DNA of 64,000 bases from Macrolepiota albuminosa (GCA_027475525.1 JAMWFC010000085.1:372001-436000), one strand, 5' to 3'. Counted from the first letter of the stretch, positions 31,800-44,794 are shown. Numbers and translations are program-made. The notes: generated by a model not told the origin, from the sequence alone.

Positions 31800-34291
31800 T
31801 AGTAAAGATAATGAGCGTAGGAAGACAAAGATAGTTTCGAGGGAGTAAAGGAAGAGATTCTTTGGAGGTACGATTTAAACACATGAGCTTTTAACTGGAA
31901 GGAAGTTGAGTAGAAGCAAGGGCAAGACTTGTAAGGATCAATATCCATACGTAGAACAAGACTACCTGAGAAGATTGCTACGGTCCGTTGTCCATAACCA
32001 TACATACCACGTGAACCGACACCCACATGTTGTCGCTATGTGCATATGTACAGCCTTGGCACATCAAACTTATGCCGATCAATGAAGCCACAGGATAAAG
32101 ATTTAAAAAAAAAAATGATTATCAGTGGGTTTATTATGTACATAAAACACTGCTAAAACACACAAATGAGCAATTTGTGATATCATCAAAATTTTTGCTT
32201 CATATCACTAGTAAAGCAGTACTGTTCTATGTAAGTTGAGGACAGCGTTTCATATGACAGGTCATGTTGTAACGCTTTGCCTAAAATGGAACACGGTGGA
32301 ATTGCACTCGACGAACCAGTTGGACTACCTGTCCCATTGGAACAAACATTCGTTACTATATTGTGACCGTTACTCAGAGTGGAGCAGGTTCTGGTACTGC
32401 CAGTCATTTTTCATAGCGGGAAGTCCAACCACTACACAGGCTCGGCTGAATTGTGATGTAAAAACAAGGCACCTTACGATTGCTTGAAGATGATAGTCCT
32501 GGATAATGCCGAAACCTACTTCTCTGAGAATCTAGGCTGTTGGACTGTGTGACCGATGTGTACGTGGGATGGGCTAACTGATAGATCGTGAACAGAGACA
32601 ATTGAGTTGGTTGCGAAATGTAAGAGAAGAAAGGATTAGGTTCGAAGGTTTTGGGAATGCGGGGCGGGGTTGGAGTACGGTCGATAGAATCAAAAGCCGG
32701 GAGTTGATGCGGACGAGAAGTAAGAAAGACTCGGGAAATTTCCGGAGACAAGTGAACGGAACAACAAAGGAATACGAAGCGTAGCTTTAGAATAGGTACA
32801 GAACAGAGTTTAAGCTGTACAGAGCGTCAAAGAGAGAGTCTCGAGTTCGATCCCAAGTGTATGACGCCGAGATGCCAGGTGATCCGAGACCAAAACCAAG
32901 AATATGCCGAGAATTGAACCAGTGCCGACACCAAGGGTGATACCGGATCAGACGAACAGAAGGCGGAAGTAAAAGGACAGCCGGAGGAAGCTGGATACGC
33001 TGTCAGAGACAACGCGAACAGTGTCCAACGTCAAGTCAGACGTCAATCAATCAAGCTTCAGACAACCGAGACGAGTCAACCTAGCAAGACCAGACAGTTC
33101 GAGGCACGAGTCGTCAGACGAGTAAGAGAAAGCTCACTTCGAGTCCCAGAGAAGTAGGGTATGAAAACCTATTTATTCGTATGTTTCTTCTTTTATACAT
33201 AATTTACAAGCGCTCGGGATCGTCGATCATATTCCCAAACGATCCAAATCGACGATCTCTGCCCATATTCGAGTTCAGACTGTCGGTCGGTCTCGTAATT
33301 CCAAAACCTTATTTCCTCCCTCCCTCGATCGACCAATCATCTTTCAGTTTGCTTATCCTAGTTCCCGTGTTCTTCCCCTCCATTCATCTCTTCCCTCTAT
33401 TTCTTGTGTGTCGCTCGACGCCATAGATAACCCCTTGCTATTCACCAATCTCATATTTTTACCGTTTCCATCTGTCGGCCCCTTAGTCCTACCACATCGA
33501 GACAGTGAGCATACAAATGTAAGTTTCATCCTCAGTCCGTAGTATAATTGACTGTATTTGACTGTTCATTGACAGACAAATGTAAGTCTAACCTACGGTA
33601 CATCAAGTCAATGCTCAGAGGTGTTCAGAGAGTGGTAGTCGGTATACGGAGAGTATGTCTACTGATCATTTTCTTTGTTCGTAATAGTGAGACATGAATT
33701 GATTGGTCAGGCACACTTGCGGTGGCCATGTGCGTGCATTGGATTGGATCATAACATATTGTAATTTTCATTCCTCTCGCCTTTGTGAGGTTCGCGTGTT
33801 CTAGATTTTCCAATGCTGTTTATTTGCCTCCGCCCAGACACGACCATACTTCTTTTATCCGAGTCTTTTAAACTCCTTTACACTGATGAGAGCACAATTC
33901 CACCCTTTGATGGGGGGTGTGCGTGTCACGTGTATTCACCTGCTCCCCCTTTTTTGTGCTACGGTGATTACTATGTGATCAGTTCGTTACGTCCCTAGAA
34001 CACGACTGAGTACACTACAGCGATTACTAGGGACTTCCTGATCTGCTAGTTGGAACAGTTTGTGTAGTTGCCCTACCAGATTGAAGCAAGCAATGTCAAC
34101 GGAGAATGTCTTATCGTCTCTCAAGACCCCAGGAGCATACTCGGAAACTACCGGAGACTCGGAGCACTAGTCTTCGCTGCTCGCTGCTCTCAAAATTGCT
34201 CGTCTTACTCCTCTCGTTGAGAATTAGCCAACAAGTCTCTGCCATGATGTGATATAAGGCGGAATTTTTCGACGACTCAGCTACTCAGGAT
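31800..34291. other. Intergenic region between divergent host genes
   Basis: Base composition is more balanced than in the repeat blocks. It holds the upstream regions of the membrane protein (left) and the P450 (right). I see no convincing gene: open frames are under 120 codons without motifs. A near-repeat ACAAATGTAAGTYTMAYCT occurs at 33514 and 33577. Confidence 0.5.
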
Positions 34292-36152
34292 ATGCCATTA
34301 CCAACACAAGACCTTGCTACACTTTTCCGTTCGCCTATCACGATAGGTGTAATCGCTATATCCATTTTCCTCTTCTTTGTCTGGTCTACTACGCCTTCTT
34401 CTGTACCTGATCTTCCTGGCCCTTGTGGATGGCCTCTTGTCGGGAGTCTCTTTCAGCGTGGAATCGATCCTGCAAGTACTTATTATCAATGGAGTAAAAT
34501 TTATGGGCCTGTCTTCAGGATACGCCTTGGGAATAAATGGGTAGTAGTAATTAACGACGCAGAGTGCGGTGAAGAACTTCTAGGCAGTTCTCAATATGGT
34601 GCTGTCTTCCAGTCTCGACCTATGGTCAGTATTGTCCGTTCTTGTAAGTTCAGGATGTCTAAATTAGTCACCGTTAGCCTCATACACTAGGAAAACTGCT
34701 CAGAGACTCAACCAAGGCCATCACTCTCGGTACCTCGCCCTATGATAATCTTCTCAAAGAGAAGCGCCGACTCGCCATTGCGTCCGTCAGTCCGGCAGCC
34801 TCAAGGACGTAAGTTACCTGGTTCCTACTCAGTCCTAGTTTGCTGAATCTGAGCTAGTTATGACCTCATTATTGAGCGAGCTGCACAATATCGTGCGGAG
34901 CTTATACACGGCCTCAAAAGGTGGAAGACCGATTGATCCTTTCCCCCTCTTTGTTAATGGATCTGCGGTCCTGAACCTGACTGTTATTTGCGGAGCAACG
35001 ATAGACCAAGCTTTGAACCTCCTGGAAGACTGTCCGTACCCCATGAAGCGTCTTGGACAGTCCGTATATCCACACTATTCTTTTTCCTGCACGTCAACTT
35101 AAACGTTATTCAAGGATTCGTAATATCAATGGACATTTACGCGACTTTCTTCCCTTTCTGCGAATTCTTCCAGAAGGCAAGGCGTTTAAAGAAGCAAGTA
35201 TTGTTGCGAAATATCGTGGCGCTCGTTTAACGGCTCTCCTGGAACGAATCCGTGTTCTTCACCGCGAGGGAACAGCATGTCCCTGCGCAATCACCACTAT
35301 CTTGAATGAAAGTCGGGATGAAATTCATGAAGATTCGTTGACCAGCGTCGCAAACTCGATGGTTTCCTCTGGGCTCGGTATGAACCGTGTACGATCCTGT
35401 CCCTTGCTGTTTGACTCTATTGATAGATGCTCATATGCCAAACACACTCCTTTGGGGACTCGGTGTCTTAGCCGCTCGAATTGATGTCCAACAAAAGGCT
35501 TACGAAGCGATTCTTCATCAGGAAAAGCTCGGAGATGGCATGAAGTCTAAACCGGACAATTACTTATCCGCCTTCGTCAAAGAACTTGGACGTTACTTCA
35601 ACACGTTCCGCCTGGCCCTCGCTCGAGAAACCATGGGAAAAGACCTTGTTTGGCGTGGCCACTTCATTCCTGAAGGTACAACCGTATACTGCAACACGCA
35701 TGCCATGAATCGAGGCTAGTCTCAACCGTTTTCGTTGTCTATAAGATAACAAGGTCTTCGTTTTACACAGACACCAAGCGTTTCTCCAACCCAGACGAAT
35801 TCAGGCCCGAACGTTACATGTACGGACCAGAGGCTGGGCGTATTATGCCCCACTACGGTTTTGGGGTTGGTCGCAGGTTATACCAAGTGTATCCTTTCTG
35901 CTCTTCCTCACTGACACTGGTGGACGTAGAAATTGCCCGGCTATCAACTTGGTACAGAAAGAGCTGTACACAATCTACAAGCATATCCTCTTGAACTGGT
36001 CACTCAGTATATACGACGGAGAAAGCGAGTTCGATGCAATTAAGGGTTGCGCTGACGGACTCGAATTCAATCAAGGTCCTAAGGCCTATCGAATTTTGCT
36101 GAAAGTTAGGGATAAACAAAACTTGGATACATATCTAAATACGCAGTTCTAG
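34292..36152 (+). CDS. Cytochrome P450, CYP504-like (possible pseudogene)
   Basis: Heme monooxygenase; CYP504 members hydroxylate phenylacetate. N-terminal anchor ITIGVIAISIFLFFVW, then PDLPGPCGWPLVGSLF. Exons 34292-34628, 34691-34808 (KAITLGTSPYDNLLKEKRR), about 34854-35040 (GRPIDPFPLF), about 35100-35377 (NGHLRDFLPFLR...VSSGL), 35427-35714, 35771-35876, 35930-36152. ExxR is KELGR; then NPDEFRPERYM. The heme motif is split by an intron and reads FGVGRRNC when joined, so the Cys ligand is present. Odd points: exon 2 to 3 cannot be joined in phase with canonical sites, and the 35714 donor is GC. Either a decayed copy or sequence errors. Family call rests on motif similarity. Confidence 0.7.
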
Positions 36153-38773
36153 ACATAGACAAGTCAACGTGTAGGTCACCATAACATATCCTTTATCACT
36201 CAGCTGTGATGTCCTTCCTGCTCCGGTAACGTTGAATGGTCGAGAAGGATTTCTAACCATTACCTCGTACGATGCAAAACAATATCATATGTTCCTCAGT
36301 TTCACCGATGTATCTGGATATGTGCGCAACAATGGTTTACATCTAAGTGCTTTATTGTTCACAAACAGGTGGAATGAAGATTTAAAGACGTGATATGTTC
36401 AAGTGAAGACAACTGAAGAAGAAAAATTATATGTAACATGTCATTTTCGTGGAGTAATATGTTCTTTGTCAGTATAGAGATTAATATTGGTGTATGAGTA
36501 GAGTGCTCCACCAAGACATTCAACTTGTGCTGGACCCCAGAGATTGGCAACAATTTTCTCTTCATAGTGAATGTATTTAGTTTACTTTTTTGCCACTGAG
36601 CTTTCCTTTATGCAAGCTTCACAGAAATCTGGCTTGGAGTACATGTCAGGCTCTATGCTGGTGATCACCCCTTTCTGGATAGCTTCTCACAGGTCATGGT
36701 AGTTGATATGTCCCATTCAACAAAGGAGCTCGCTGATCATTGATTATGATAGCCACTTATTTATTTGTGCTATAATTTGGCATCCCTGACTCTCTTATTT
36801 AAGTAACGAGAAGAGGGTTATGTCCTGCCAAAGGCACTTTAGGTCACATGCATCATGTGCTCTGTCAGGCTTTGCTTTCCTGCACACATACAAATAGTCT
36901 TCATCCTGCCAAAGGCACTTCAGGTCATGTGCATCATGTGCTCTGTCAAGCTTTGGCTTTGCTTGCTTTCTTGCATACAAGCAAAAATTTTTGTAGAAAC
37001 TTCATACTATCAATCATCTGCTTGCCTCACTGTATGCTAATTTTTTATAATTTTGATTTAACATGTTTTTTTTCGTTGCTACTTGCATTATAGCCTCTGC
37101 TGCAACACTAAACATTGCTACTTTTTATAGACTTTCTGTCTCTGCTTTTGCAATAAACTTATTAAATTTGCATGCATTGCTCCTCACATTTTAGATGAAG
37201 ATGCATGCCCTCCATTCAGTATTGAACATTATCCAGATAATTATCTTATAATTATGATCTTCTTTATTATTCTGATTTATATCCTCATATATTTCAATCA
37301 TCTCAATCTATTATTAATTTGCTTCTTGTTATTACTTTAAATTGTTTTGATATTTCATCACCACATTTTTATTTTTGACATTATAATACTGCATTTTTAA
37401 ATTCTAATTTGTCTGCTTTACATGCTTATCATCCAATTTGGTTTTATTATAGCAACCTGCACTATATCAAGTCTTTGCATGAACTTGTTTATTTGATGAA
37501 AATTCAGCTTGGGATTATGATAGAGCTTTTAATAAAAGAATTCCTCAAAAATGTTTATCTGATGCTTTCCATACTTTTAATGGTAAAAACCCACATATTA
37601 TATTATATGGTAAACTTTAAATATTTTTCATACTTGTTTTTTATAATAATATCAGTGAATTTTTTAAGCAATTTAATATTAGACTACTGGATATTATATC
37701 ATATGCCAAGCTCTACATATTATTTTTATTATCAGATTCAATACTAACTTCTGCTAAAGCTTTAGTTCAAGAAATAATATCTGCATGATACTTTTTTTAT
37801 ACTGCAGCTAATCTGCTTGATGTCACAAAAGCTAACCCTCACTAGCAAAATGCAGGATTTGCATCATAAGAATCAAGACAAGCTTGTACCATGATCTTCA
37901 CCAGGTCACCATACTATAAGTGTGTTTGAGTGCTGCTGAATTTGCACACTATATTTTGCCAAATAAAAATGTCTTCTATTAAAACTAGCTGAGCACTCAA
38001 TAGTTCATGATACTGCAAATTTATGAGGTTGTGATTCATGATGAATAGCACTGCAAATTTTTAGTACACATAATAAAAATTACATGACCAATCAAATCTT
38101 ACCATGAATAATTCTGCCCAATTACTCCTGCTGGAGGAGCAAGATCAATATAATGAAAATTGAACTAATTGTCTCAGTAGTTATTGAATATGTTTTACTC
38201 TTTTTTTTCCCTCCACTTTGCAAAGTGCACTTTCAAGAATCTTTAAATTTTGCTCTGGGCTGACTGTCTGAACCAGACTCACAAGACAGCAGTCCAGATA
38301 ACTCTTCATCTGCATTTATGTACTGCAAATTTACTCCAGATACAAAAGAGTCAAAATCTGAGATTATTTCAGAAGGAAGCTGGCTGCACATGAGCTGCCA
38401 AGTAAGAAATTGCATCATCTTTTGAAAGTTGAGATGTAGTAATGTTGTGGATCCAATAAAATTGGCAAAAACTCCTTTGTCCTGCTAAATATTCTATTTA
38501 AACTAATTTTCTTGTGTCTTTTTTCTAATATTGTTTTGCTAATTAGCATATAAATACTTTTTAACTTCAGTAAATTTAACTTACTCTAATGTTACAACAA
38601 ATTGAGACTTGGTGAGCTGCTGCTGCACTTGCTTATATTATTGCCTCTTCACTTAGACAAAAATTCCACAATACAAGGCCCACAAGTTCACCTTTCTTAT
38701 TCCGAAGCACAACACTCTTTTCAGGTGCAATATCCAAAGTGATTTTTGTTGAATCAATATTGTGAACTAGAAA
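36153..38773. other. AT-rich region without genes
   Basis: Probably decayed repeat. A diverged tandem pair of about 81 bp (CTGCCAAAGGCACTT...) lies at 36825-36985. The 37409-37747 frame is Ile/Leu/Tyr-rich by composition and I do not call it. Confidence 0.45.
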
Positions 38774-39369
38774 TGTCAGGGAACTCCTCATTTTTTCCTT
38801 CTTTCACTCCTTATCTCTTCACTCTTCTTTCATTCATTTTCTTATTTCTTCTGTCATTCTCTCATTTCACTGTTTCTATTCTTTCAACACTATCTGTTAG
38901 TACTATTCTCAGCCCTTGAGGTGCTCTAGTTCTTTAGCTACCATTCAGACAAGTGTGGGCCCTTCAGCGCTGCTTTCAGACTGCTTACATAAGCCAGAGT
39001 TTGCCTTTCTGAAGCTACCATTCAGACAAGTGTGGGCCCTTCAGCGCTGCTTTCAGACTGCTTACATAAGCCAGAGTTTGCCTTTCTGACTTCCAAAGTC
39101 CAGAGTTTTTCTGTCTTGTTTGTATAGTTGTTTATACAAGCAATTTTTGAGTTTTTAAAGTTTGGTTGTACTGTACAGTTGTTTTCCATGCTTCAGAGGC
39201 CCCAAAAGTGTCCAACCTGGCATAGGGAATCTCTAGACTTGTTCTTTTTGGATCTCCCTCTGCCAGGTGAGTAGTTATCATGATATTGTCAGTATATATT
39301 CTAATACACTTTGGATCTCCCTCTGCCAGCTGTGTGACTGAGCCATAGCCTTCAGAGGTCACTCTTACA
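38774..39369. mobile_element. Solo LTR, family E
   Basis: TGTCAGGGAACTCC...CACTCTTACA; 596 bp, or 519 without the 77-bp copy, matching the 518-bp copy at 1738. Flanks AGAAA and GGTTT are not a duplication, so it may have recombined or its edges decayed. Confidence 0.8.
38936..39089. repeat. 77-bp tandem copy 19
   Basis: Copies 38936-39012 and 39013-39089, inside the family E LTR. Confidence 0.9.
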
Positions 39370-40931
39370 GGTTTATTATCATTATTTATTAAAGATTGCA
39401 ACTTCTAAACAGCATATTCTTAGCCACTAATTATATTATCTCCTTGAAAAAGATTAGCTGAGAGCTCCAGGCTTGTTTAAATGAGCTTGACTCAGAAATT
39501 GCAAGGCTTTGTGCAATTAACAAGAAAATATCTTTTGAGTCAGCTCAGATGCCAACACTAAACATGTTTGACAGCAAGCCTCTGTTGCCAGCACCTGAGA
39601 GCTTCAAAGCAGTGTTAAACAAAACAAGCAGAGGACATTATTCCTACTCAGAGGCATCTAGCCCTTCTCCACCATCTGAAAATGGCTAACCAATCTTGTG
39701 CTTCTTCATATCTTCAGCTTTAATATTTTTTTCTTTGGTGACTTGATTCAAAGTTTATTGTTCCTCATTTTTCTGTCAAGCTTTGGAATCTCTTTCTCAG
39801 TGGATCAAGCTCTACTTGTCAACTGAAACCAGATGACTATACAACTGCTGTTCTTTACTCACATAGCTGGTTTTGATCTGCTGATTAAGACATCTATTTT
39901 AAATATTTGCTGCACATTGTTGCCAAGCTCAAGCTTGAATCCTACTACAAGCTGAATGTAGCCATGTTGTCTGCATTGCATCTGCATGCCTAATGAGCAG
40001 GCAAAAAAAAATTTCAAAAATTGTTGCTTACTGTATATTAATATAATATGCAACAAATATCATTAATTAAAAAATTTTATTCAAGAGCAGCATTAGCATA
40101 GAAGACTATACCAATTTGTCTTTTTCTATTGATAACTCCTGGTCTTTAGTTTGTTCCTCCTCCTCTTCAACTACTGCCTCTATCTATAATGTCTTTACAG
40201 GAGCCCTGTTTCCAACAGGACATGTTATTATATTGACAGTGTAAAAACTGCCACAACATCTGATACAACTGCTAGCTCTTCATTTTCAATGCATTCAAAT
40301 GCCTGGTAATTGCCAAGACTGAATTGATTGCATCTATCAAATATTAGTACTAAAAAATCAAATAGTTTCAACTATTGCACTTTAATCATATAATAATAGT
40401 TACTTACTTTTACTTGCAAATGCTCTAACAGGTTTATTCTACTGTAAACAAGATGCCACAGTCTGAGCTGCCTTCTTGAGAGACAGAGATTCAAGCTTGT
40501 CATTCAGATCTACTCCAGTTTCAGAACTTCTAACTGCCACACCATCAATGTCATATTGATTTGCAAATTTAAAAGAATAACACACAGTCTAACTTGTAAG
40601 TTGAAAAAGAGACACCTTTTTTATATAAGAAGGATCAAATTCTTGATTTTTAAGACTTCAGAGGCAACTGCAATTGCCCAAGGAAAAGTTTGATTAGAAA
40701 CAGCAAGAGATACACTGTGCATGCAATAGGAGGCCAACAATTGACTAAAGCTGACCATACCAATATTGTACTTATGTTTGTGTACAATGAATTCTGAGGC
40801 TTTATTATCTTTGAATAACTGTCTTAATTTCACTCTGCTTTGATGTATGTAAGATTGATATATAATATTGTAAAACTAGTGGTAACAAGCTATGTAATAA
40901 AGACTCAACAAAATGGCTCTAGGATATCCAC
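39370..40931. other. AT-rich region without genes
   Basis: Open frames 39859-40056 and 40621-40833 (both minus) are short and motif-free. Nothing recognised. Confidence 0.4.
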
Positions 40932-41487
40932 TGTCAGGTTCTCCTGACAATGGGGGCTTCCAACTGTGAGCGGGTCCTTACTAGGCAGACTTGATGTCTA
41001 CAGATAACTCCAGAGGCTGAGGATGTGCTCTGGGGGTAGCTGGCAGGGCTCCGGTAGTGCTCCGGGGTATACATGGAGAGCCGGAGGTGGAGTCCCAGGC
41101 TGAGTCTGAGACATGACAAAGTGGAGGTGGAGCTAGAAGGTGGAGAGACACTGAGAGAAAGGATTGAGGACAATCCGAGACTGGGCAACTGAGACTAAGA
41201 CCGGGAGACAGAACAGAAAAGAAAGTGAGACTTAAGACTAGGAGACTGAGTAGAAGGAAAACGAGTAGATTTAGCAAGTAGATAGATGAACAAGTGTAGG
41301 GACAAGAGTTATAGCAATATCAAGACTATTGTAATGGACAACTGGCTACTAACTATATATCCATGGTGGCTAAGGTCTGGAGCGTCTGGGTGAGCTCCGG
41401 GGCTGGACTCCATGTGGTCATGCCTGTGCGTTGTATTGTTCAGATGCAAGTCCTGTGCAGCATATTGTCTGGGTACAGGTGTGGCGC

Positions 41488-42474
41488 TGATACGACGCTG
41501 TACCAGCAGTCAGGGACACAACATGCACCAGAAGTCAAAATAAACATTTAATTATGGGCTGAAAACTGTAAGCCTTCTGGTAGCAGTCTCAACAAATTAT
41601 ATCTCCAAAAACACCCCAATAAATACACAGACAGTACAGAACAAAGGGCAGGGACCAGCTCAAGCTATCAACTCAACAATAGTCCAACCACTGTTATGGG
41701 GAGGGGAAGCATGGGAGCTGGCAGAGGTGACAAAAGGGGATCAAATTGTGATGATCTAGATCAAGATCTGATCTGACAATGCCCAATTTGATATGACTGA
41801 AAGGGGAAAGGGAAAGAAGCATGGAGAGATGTCAAAAGAGATGAATAGAATGGTGGCACATGCATTGAATGGAGGAAGGGAGGGATGAATGGAATGGTGG
41901 CACTGAAACATGCATTGATGAATAGAATGGTGGCACATGCATTGAATGGAGGAAGGGAGGGATGAATGGAATGGTGGCACTGAAACATGCATTGAATGAA
42001 GGAAGGAAGAGATGAATGGAATGGTGGCACTGAAACATGCATCACTAAAATGGAAAATGGAACAACAAATTAGGTCAGGAATGCTGGGAGGTCAAGAGCA
42101 AAAAGTCATGTGATCTGGTGGTCTGTGCACTGGAAAATTAGTATAAATAGTCCAAGTAGAGTAGAGAATAACCAGGCAATTGATAGGCAAAGGCTCAGTG
42201 GTTCCCAGGGAGTGAATCACCTAGGCTAGAGTTTATTGAACACCTCTTATTGGAAGTCTATTGGTAGACAAAGGCTCGGTGGTTCCCAGGGAGTGAACTA
42301 CTTAGGCTGGAGTTTATTGAGAACCTTCTTCTGCCCATCAGGATATTTGATATTCTGTGAAGCACCCAATACATCAAGTTTTTATCATCAAGCACCAGTG
42401 TGGATTAGAGGTCACTTTTTAAGACTTCAAGAAAGCCCCAGAACTATCAGTACTACTTGCAACCAAGTACTACA
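41488..42474. mobile_element. Solo LTR, family H (nested in family C LTR)
   Basis: 987 bp from TGATACGACGC to AGTACTACA. Interrupts the family C LTR between GTGTG and GTCGGGG. Flanks GCGC (41484-41487) and GCGT (42475-42478) are a near duplication. Holds a TATAAATAG at about 42141 and a diverged 81-bp repeat (AAAGGCTCRGTGGTTCCCAGG) at 42188 and 42269. No coding capacity. Confidence 0.65.
41840..41993. repeat. 77-bp tandem copy 20, in a minisatellite
   Basis: Copies 41840-41916 and 41917-41993. The unit is itself made of GATGAATRGAATGGTGGCA...CATGCATTGAATG sub-repeats, so here a natural repeat is also possible. Confidence 0.75.
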
Positions 42475-42673
42475 GCGTCGGGGGGATTGGTCAGGGCCCG
42501 TCAGTTGGGGGATGGTAGAATGCCAGGGCGATTGTGGGAGCAGAGCTTGTGGACAGGTGCCAGGGTCAGTCACTTGGTTGGATGGCAAGGACGGGGTGTC
42601 AGGGCTTGTGTGTTGTGGCATGTTGGAGTTTGCATGGTGTGTCGAGCTTTGTGTGGTGTGTCAGATCATAACA

Positions 42674-42688
42674 TCACCCCCCTCTTAG
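42674..42688 (-). other. Polypurine tract of Gypsy-D
   Basis: On minus AAGAGGGGGGTGA precedes the LTR start. The same motif follows the LTR at 55542. Confidence 0.65.
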
Positions 42689-42818
42689 TGCTGAGACCTT
42701 ACAAAGTGTCAGTGGCTGTGCACCTTCCATGTGGGAAGCGAAGTTGAAGTCCAAAGCCTGATAGCATCAGCAAGGGGTCTAGAAAAGAAGAAAAAATTGA
42801 GCTTGACCCCAGTCTGAC

Positions 42819-44517
42819 ATGTTGCGCCATGTCACACCTCTCTGCTCCCTTACTCCCCCTCCTGCTGAGGACAATTTTGTGGTGTCATGGCAGGACTATG
42901 ACAGGCACCAATCAGAGTACGACCAGCAACAAGATAGCCAGCGTATTGCGCAGCTCGCTCATGAGTGTCTGTTTCTGAGTTTGGGTTGCCATTCAGCCCT
43001 GTTTTTTCAGAATCCATGCTCCCTCCTCCGGTTCCAGTCCCCCCCTCTCCCGGTGGCTGGGCCTTCTACTCCCCTGGTCCAACCTCCTGTCCTGTCAGCA
43101 GGGCTGTTGTCTCCTCCAGGGCCCCTGCAAGCTCAGCTGGGGCTGTCCCTCTCTTATCCTCCTGGTTCATCGTCCTGCTATGACAGCCCTTCTCTTGGTG
43201 TGGGGCAGGTGTGGCCCATCCCTGCAGTGCAGCACATCCTCCAGGCCCAGGTGACGCCGGAGCAGTTTATGGCAGTGCAGAGGCGTAGTCATGGTGTGAG
43301 GCTGTGAGTCCAGTAAGCTCCGTCGTGGTTGCCTAGGGATCCTACTAACTTCAACTTAGTGTGTGATATGCGCCTGCTGAAGGGTGCCATGCAAGTTTGA
43401 GGAGCTGGTGGCAGAGTCCCACTGAGACACTTTGATGTGCACACAGTGTTGTATTCAGCATGAGCATTGTTTGGTGGGCTTGGCTTAGAGGGCAAGCTGC
43501 ATGGCTCGAGAGCAGAGGTGGGGCAAGGACTGGATTATGGAGCAGCTGAGGGAGGGGCAGGGAACGCAGGCAAGAGCAAGGGGTGCATCAGCGAGCACGG
43601 TACCATCAGGAGATCAGGGGGAGAGAAGGTGCGTCCATGCAAAATGTCCCACCGTAGTGAGGTCCTCGGACGACAATGAAGACAACAAGCCAGAGGAGCC
43701 CCACCAGGACAAGGGCAAGCGGTGGGCATCTTCTGATGAGTCAGACAAGGAGCAGCAGCCTCCCACCCAGCAAGTCCAGAGGTCCTTGGAGTCCCCAGGC
43801 ACAGGTCCATTGGGCTCAGGGAGACGTGTGCATTCGCCGGGCCCTAGTCAGCCACCTCTGAGGGCAGCTCCAAGGTCTGAGGTGGGGAGTGTCACGTCAT
43901 ACCACTGCCAGCTCGAGGAGGCTGCCATTTGGGAGCGGCGTTTGACGATGAGACTCTGGGAAACATACGCAGAGGTGCAGTGGAAGAGGAGGGCACAGGA
44001 GGATATGCAGGTCAAAAGGGACAAGATGGGCTGGGCCCAGGAGGCCCTGAAAGGGGAGGTGGCCAGCCTGAGAGCCTGGCTGGAGCAGGGGGATGGGCGA
44101 GTTCTGGATCCCAGGAAAAGGGCAGCGGAGTTGCAGGAGCTGCTGGAGAGGATGGAGGGAGCCCAGGCGAGCCTAGTTCAGCAAAGGAGCTGGTTGGTTG
44201 GAAGTGTGGCAGCTGCCTGAGGGAAGGCAATGCATAAGTAGCCTATTGTGAATCTTTGCGGGGGCCTTGGCTGATTTTTTTTCCCAGGCTGGGCATGGGA
44301 GCACCACCTTCTACTGGACAGGAGTGCTTTGGCCCATGTCCTCATCTCGCAGGGCATGTCTTCCATGTTCGGCCCCCTCCCCAACAGAGGTTGCTCAAGG
44401 GGTCAGTCAGCTGGGGCGTTTGCTGGCTGCCCATCGGAGGCACAACCCAATTGTTCTGGGGACTTAGATGGAAACGGTGGTGGATGTGGGGGAGCCCCTC
44501 CCTTCCTACAATAAGAG
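42819..44517 (+). pseudogene. Gypsy-D antisense gene (homologue of the Gypsy-A one)
   Basis: Runs opposite to pol and starts 146 bp from the LTR. N-terminal exon from 42819 (MLRHVTPLCSLTPPPAED, then WQDYD...IAQLAHECLF) aligns with the Gypsy-A first exon including the Trp and ECF positions. The donor there, GTGAGT in Gypsy-A, is ATGAGT here. Next come a P/S-rich part, then 43501-44220: DKGKRWASSDES, as in Gypsy-A (DKGKRWALPS), and a coiled coil with REAQED/LKGEVASLRAWLEQ-type heptads up to LVGSVAAA. An acceptor TTTTTTTTCCCAG at 44275-44287 leads into GWAWEHHLLLD, the shared last exon, open to 44517. Donor losses and stops suggest decay. Confidence 0.7.
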
Positions 44518-44794
44518 GGTGGCAGCAGTAGTGGCATCAATGGAGGTAGCAGTAGAGGTGGTGGGGTCAGGGGCGAGTGTGCTGGGGGGGTCGGGGACTT
44601 TGACGGGGACAGGGGAGGGGTCCAGCAAGGCTCCTGGGTTGTGATTTCTTGTCATGTTACAGTATTGCATTCTTTTGTTTCTCCTGCAGCTTTTGTACCA
44701 TATTGTAGATTAGTTGGTATATAAACTTTTTTGTGTTAATGTAAGTATTGAGATGGAAAGTAAGGAAGTAAAGGGAGAAAGGTAAGAGAAACTT
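44518..44794. other. Convergent 3' ends in Gypsy-D
   Basis: Between the antisense gene and the chromodomain. G-rich GGTGG repeats at 44520-44640, TTTTGT-rich at 44660-44730. No gene. Confidence 0.4.

Larger units (their letters stand above)
40932..42673 (-). mobile_element. 3' LTR, family C, with nested LTR
   Basis: On minus it starts TGTTATGATCTG and ends AACCTGACA. Aligns with the 746-bp LTR at 54797-55542 once the 41488-42474 insertion is removed (about 751 bp). A purine run lies directly upstream on minus (42674-42688), so this is a 3' LTR of a minus-strand element, most likely the one at 42.7-53.5 kb. Confidence 0.8.

Noticed and set aside
32845..32865. tRNA B-box-like GAGTTCGATCCC
   Set aside because: No T-stem pairing around it, no A-box at the right distance, and no acceptor stem.
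33181..33426. 81-codon ORF upstream of the P450
   Set aside because: No homology signal or splice context; composition only.
36825..36985. Further 77-bp artefact pair
   Set aside because: Offset is 81 bp and the copies are diverged, so a natural duplication. Same for the 81-bp pair at 42188/42269.
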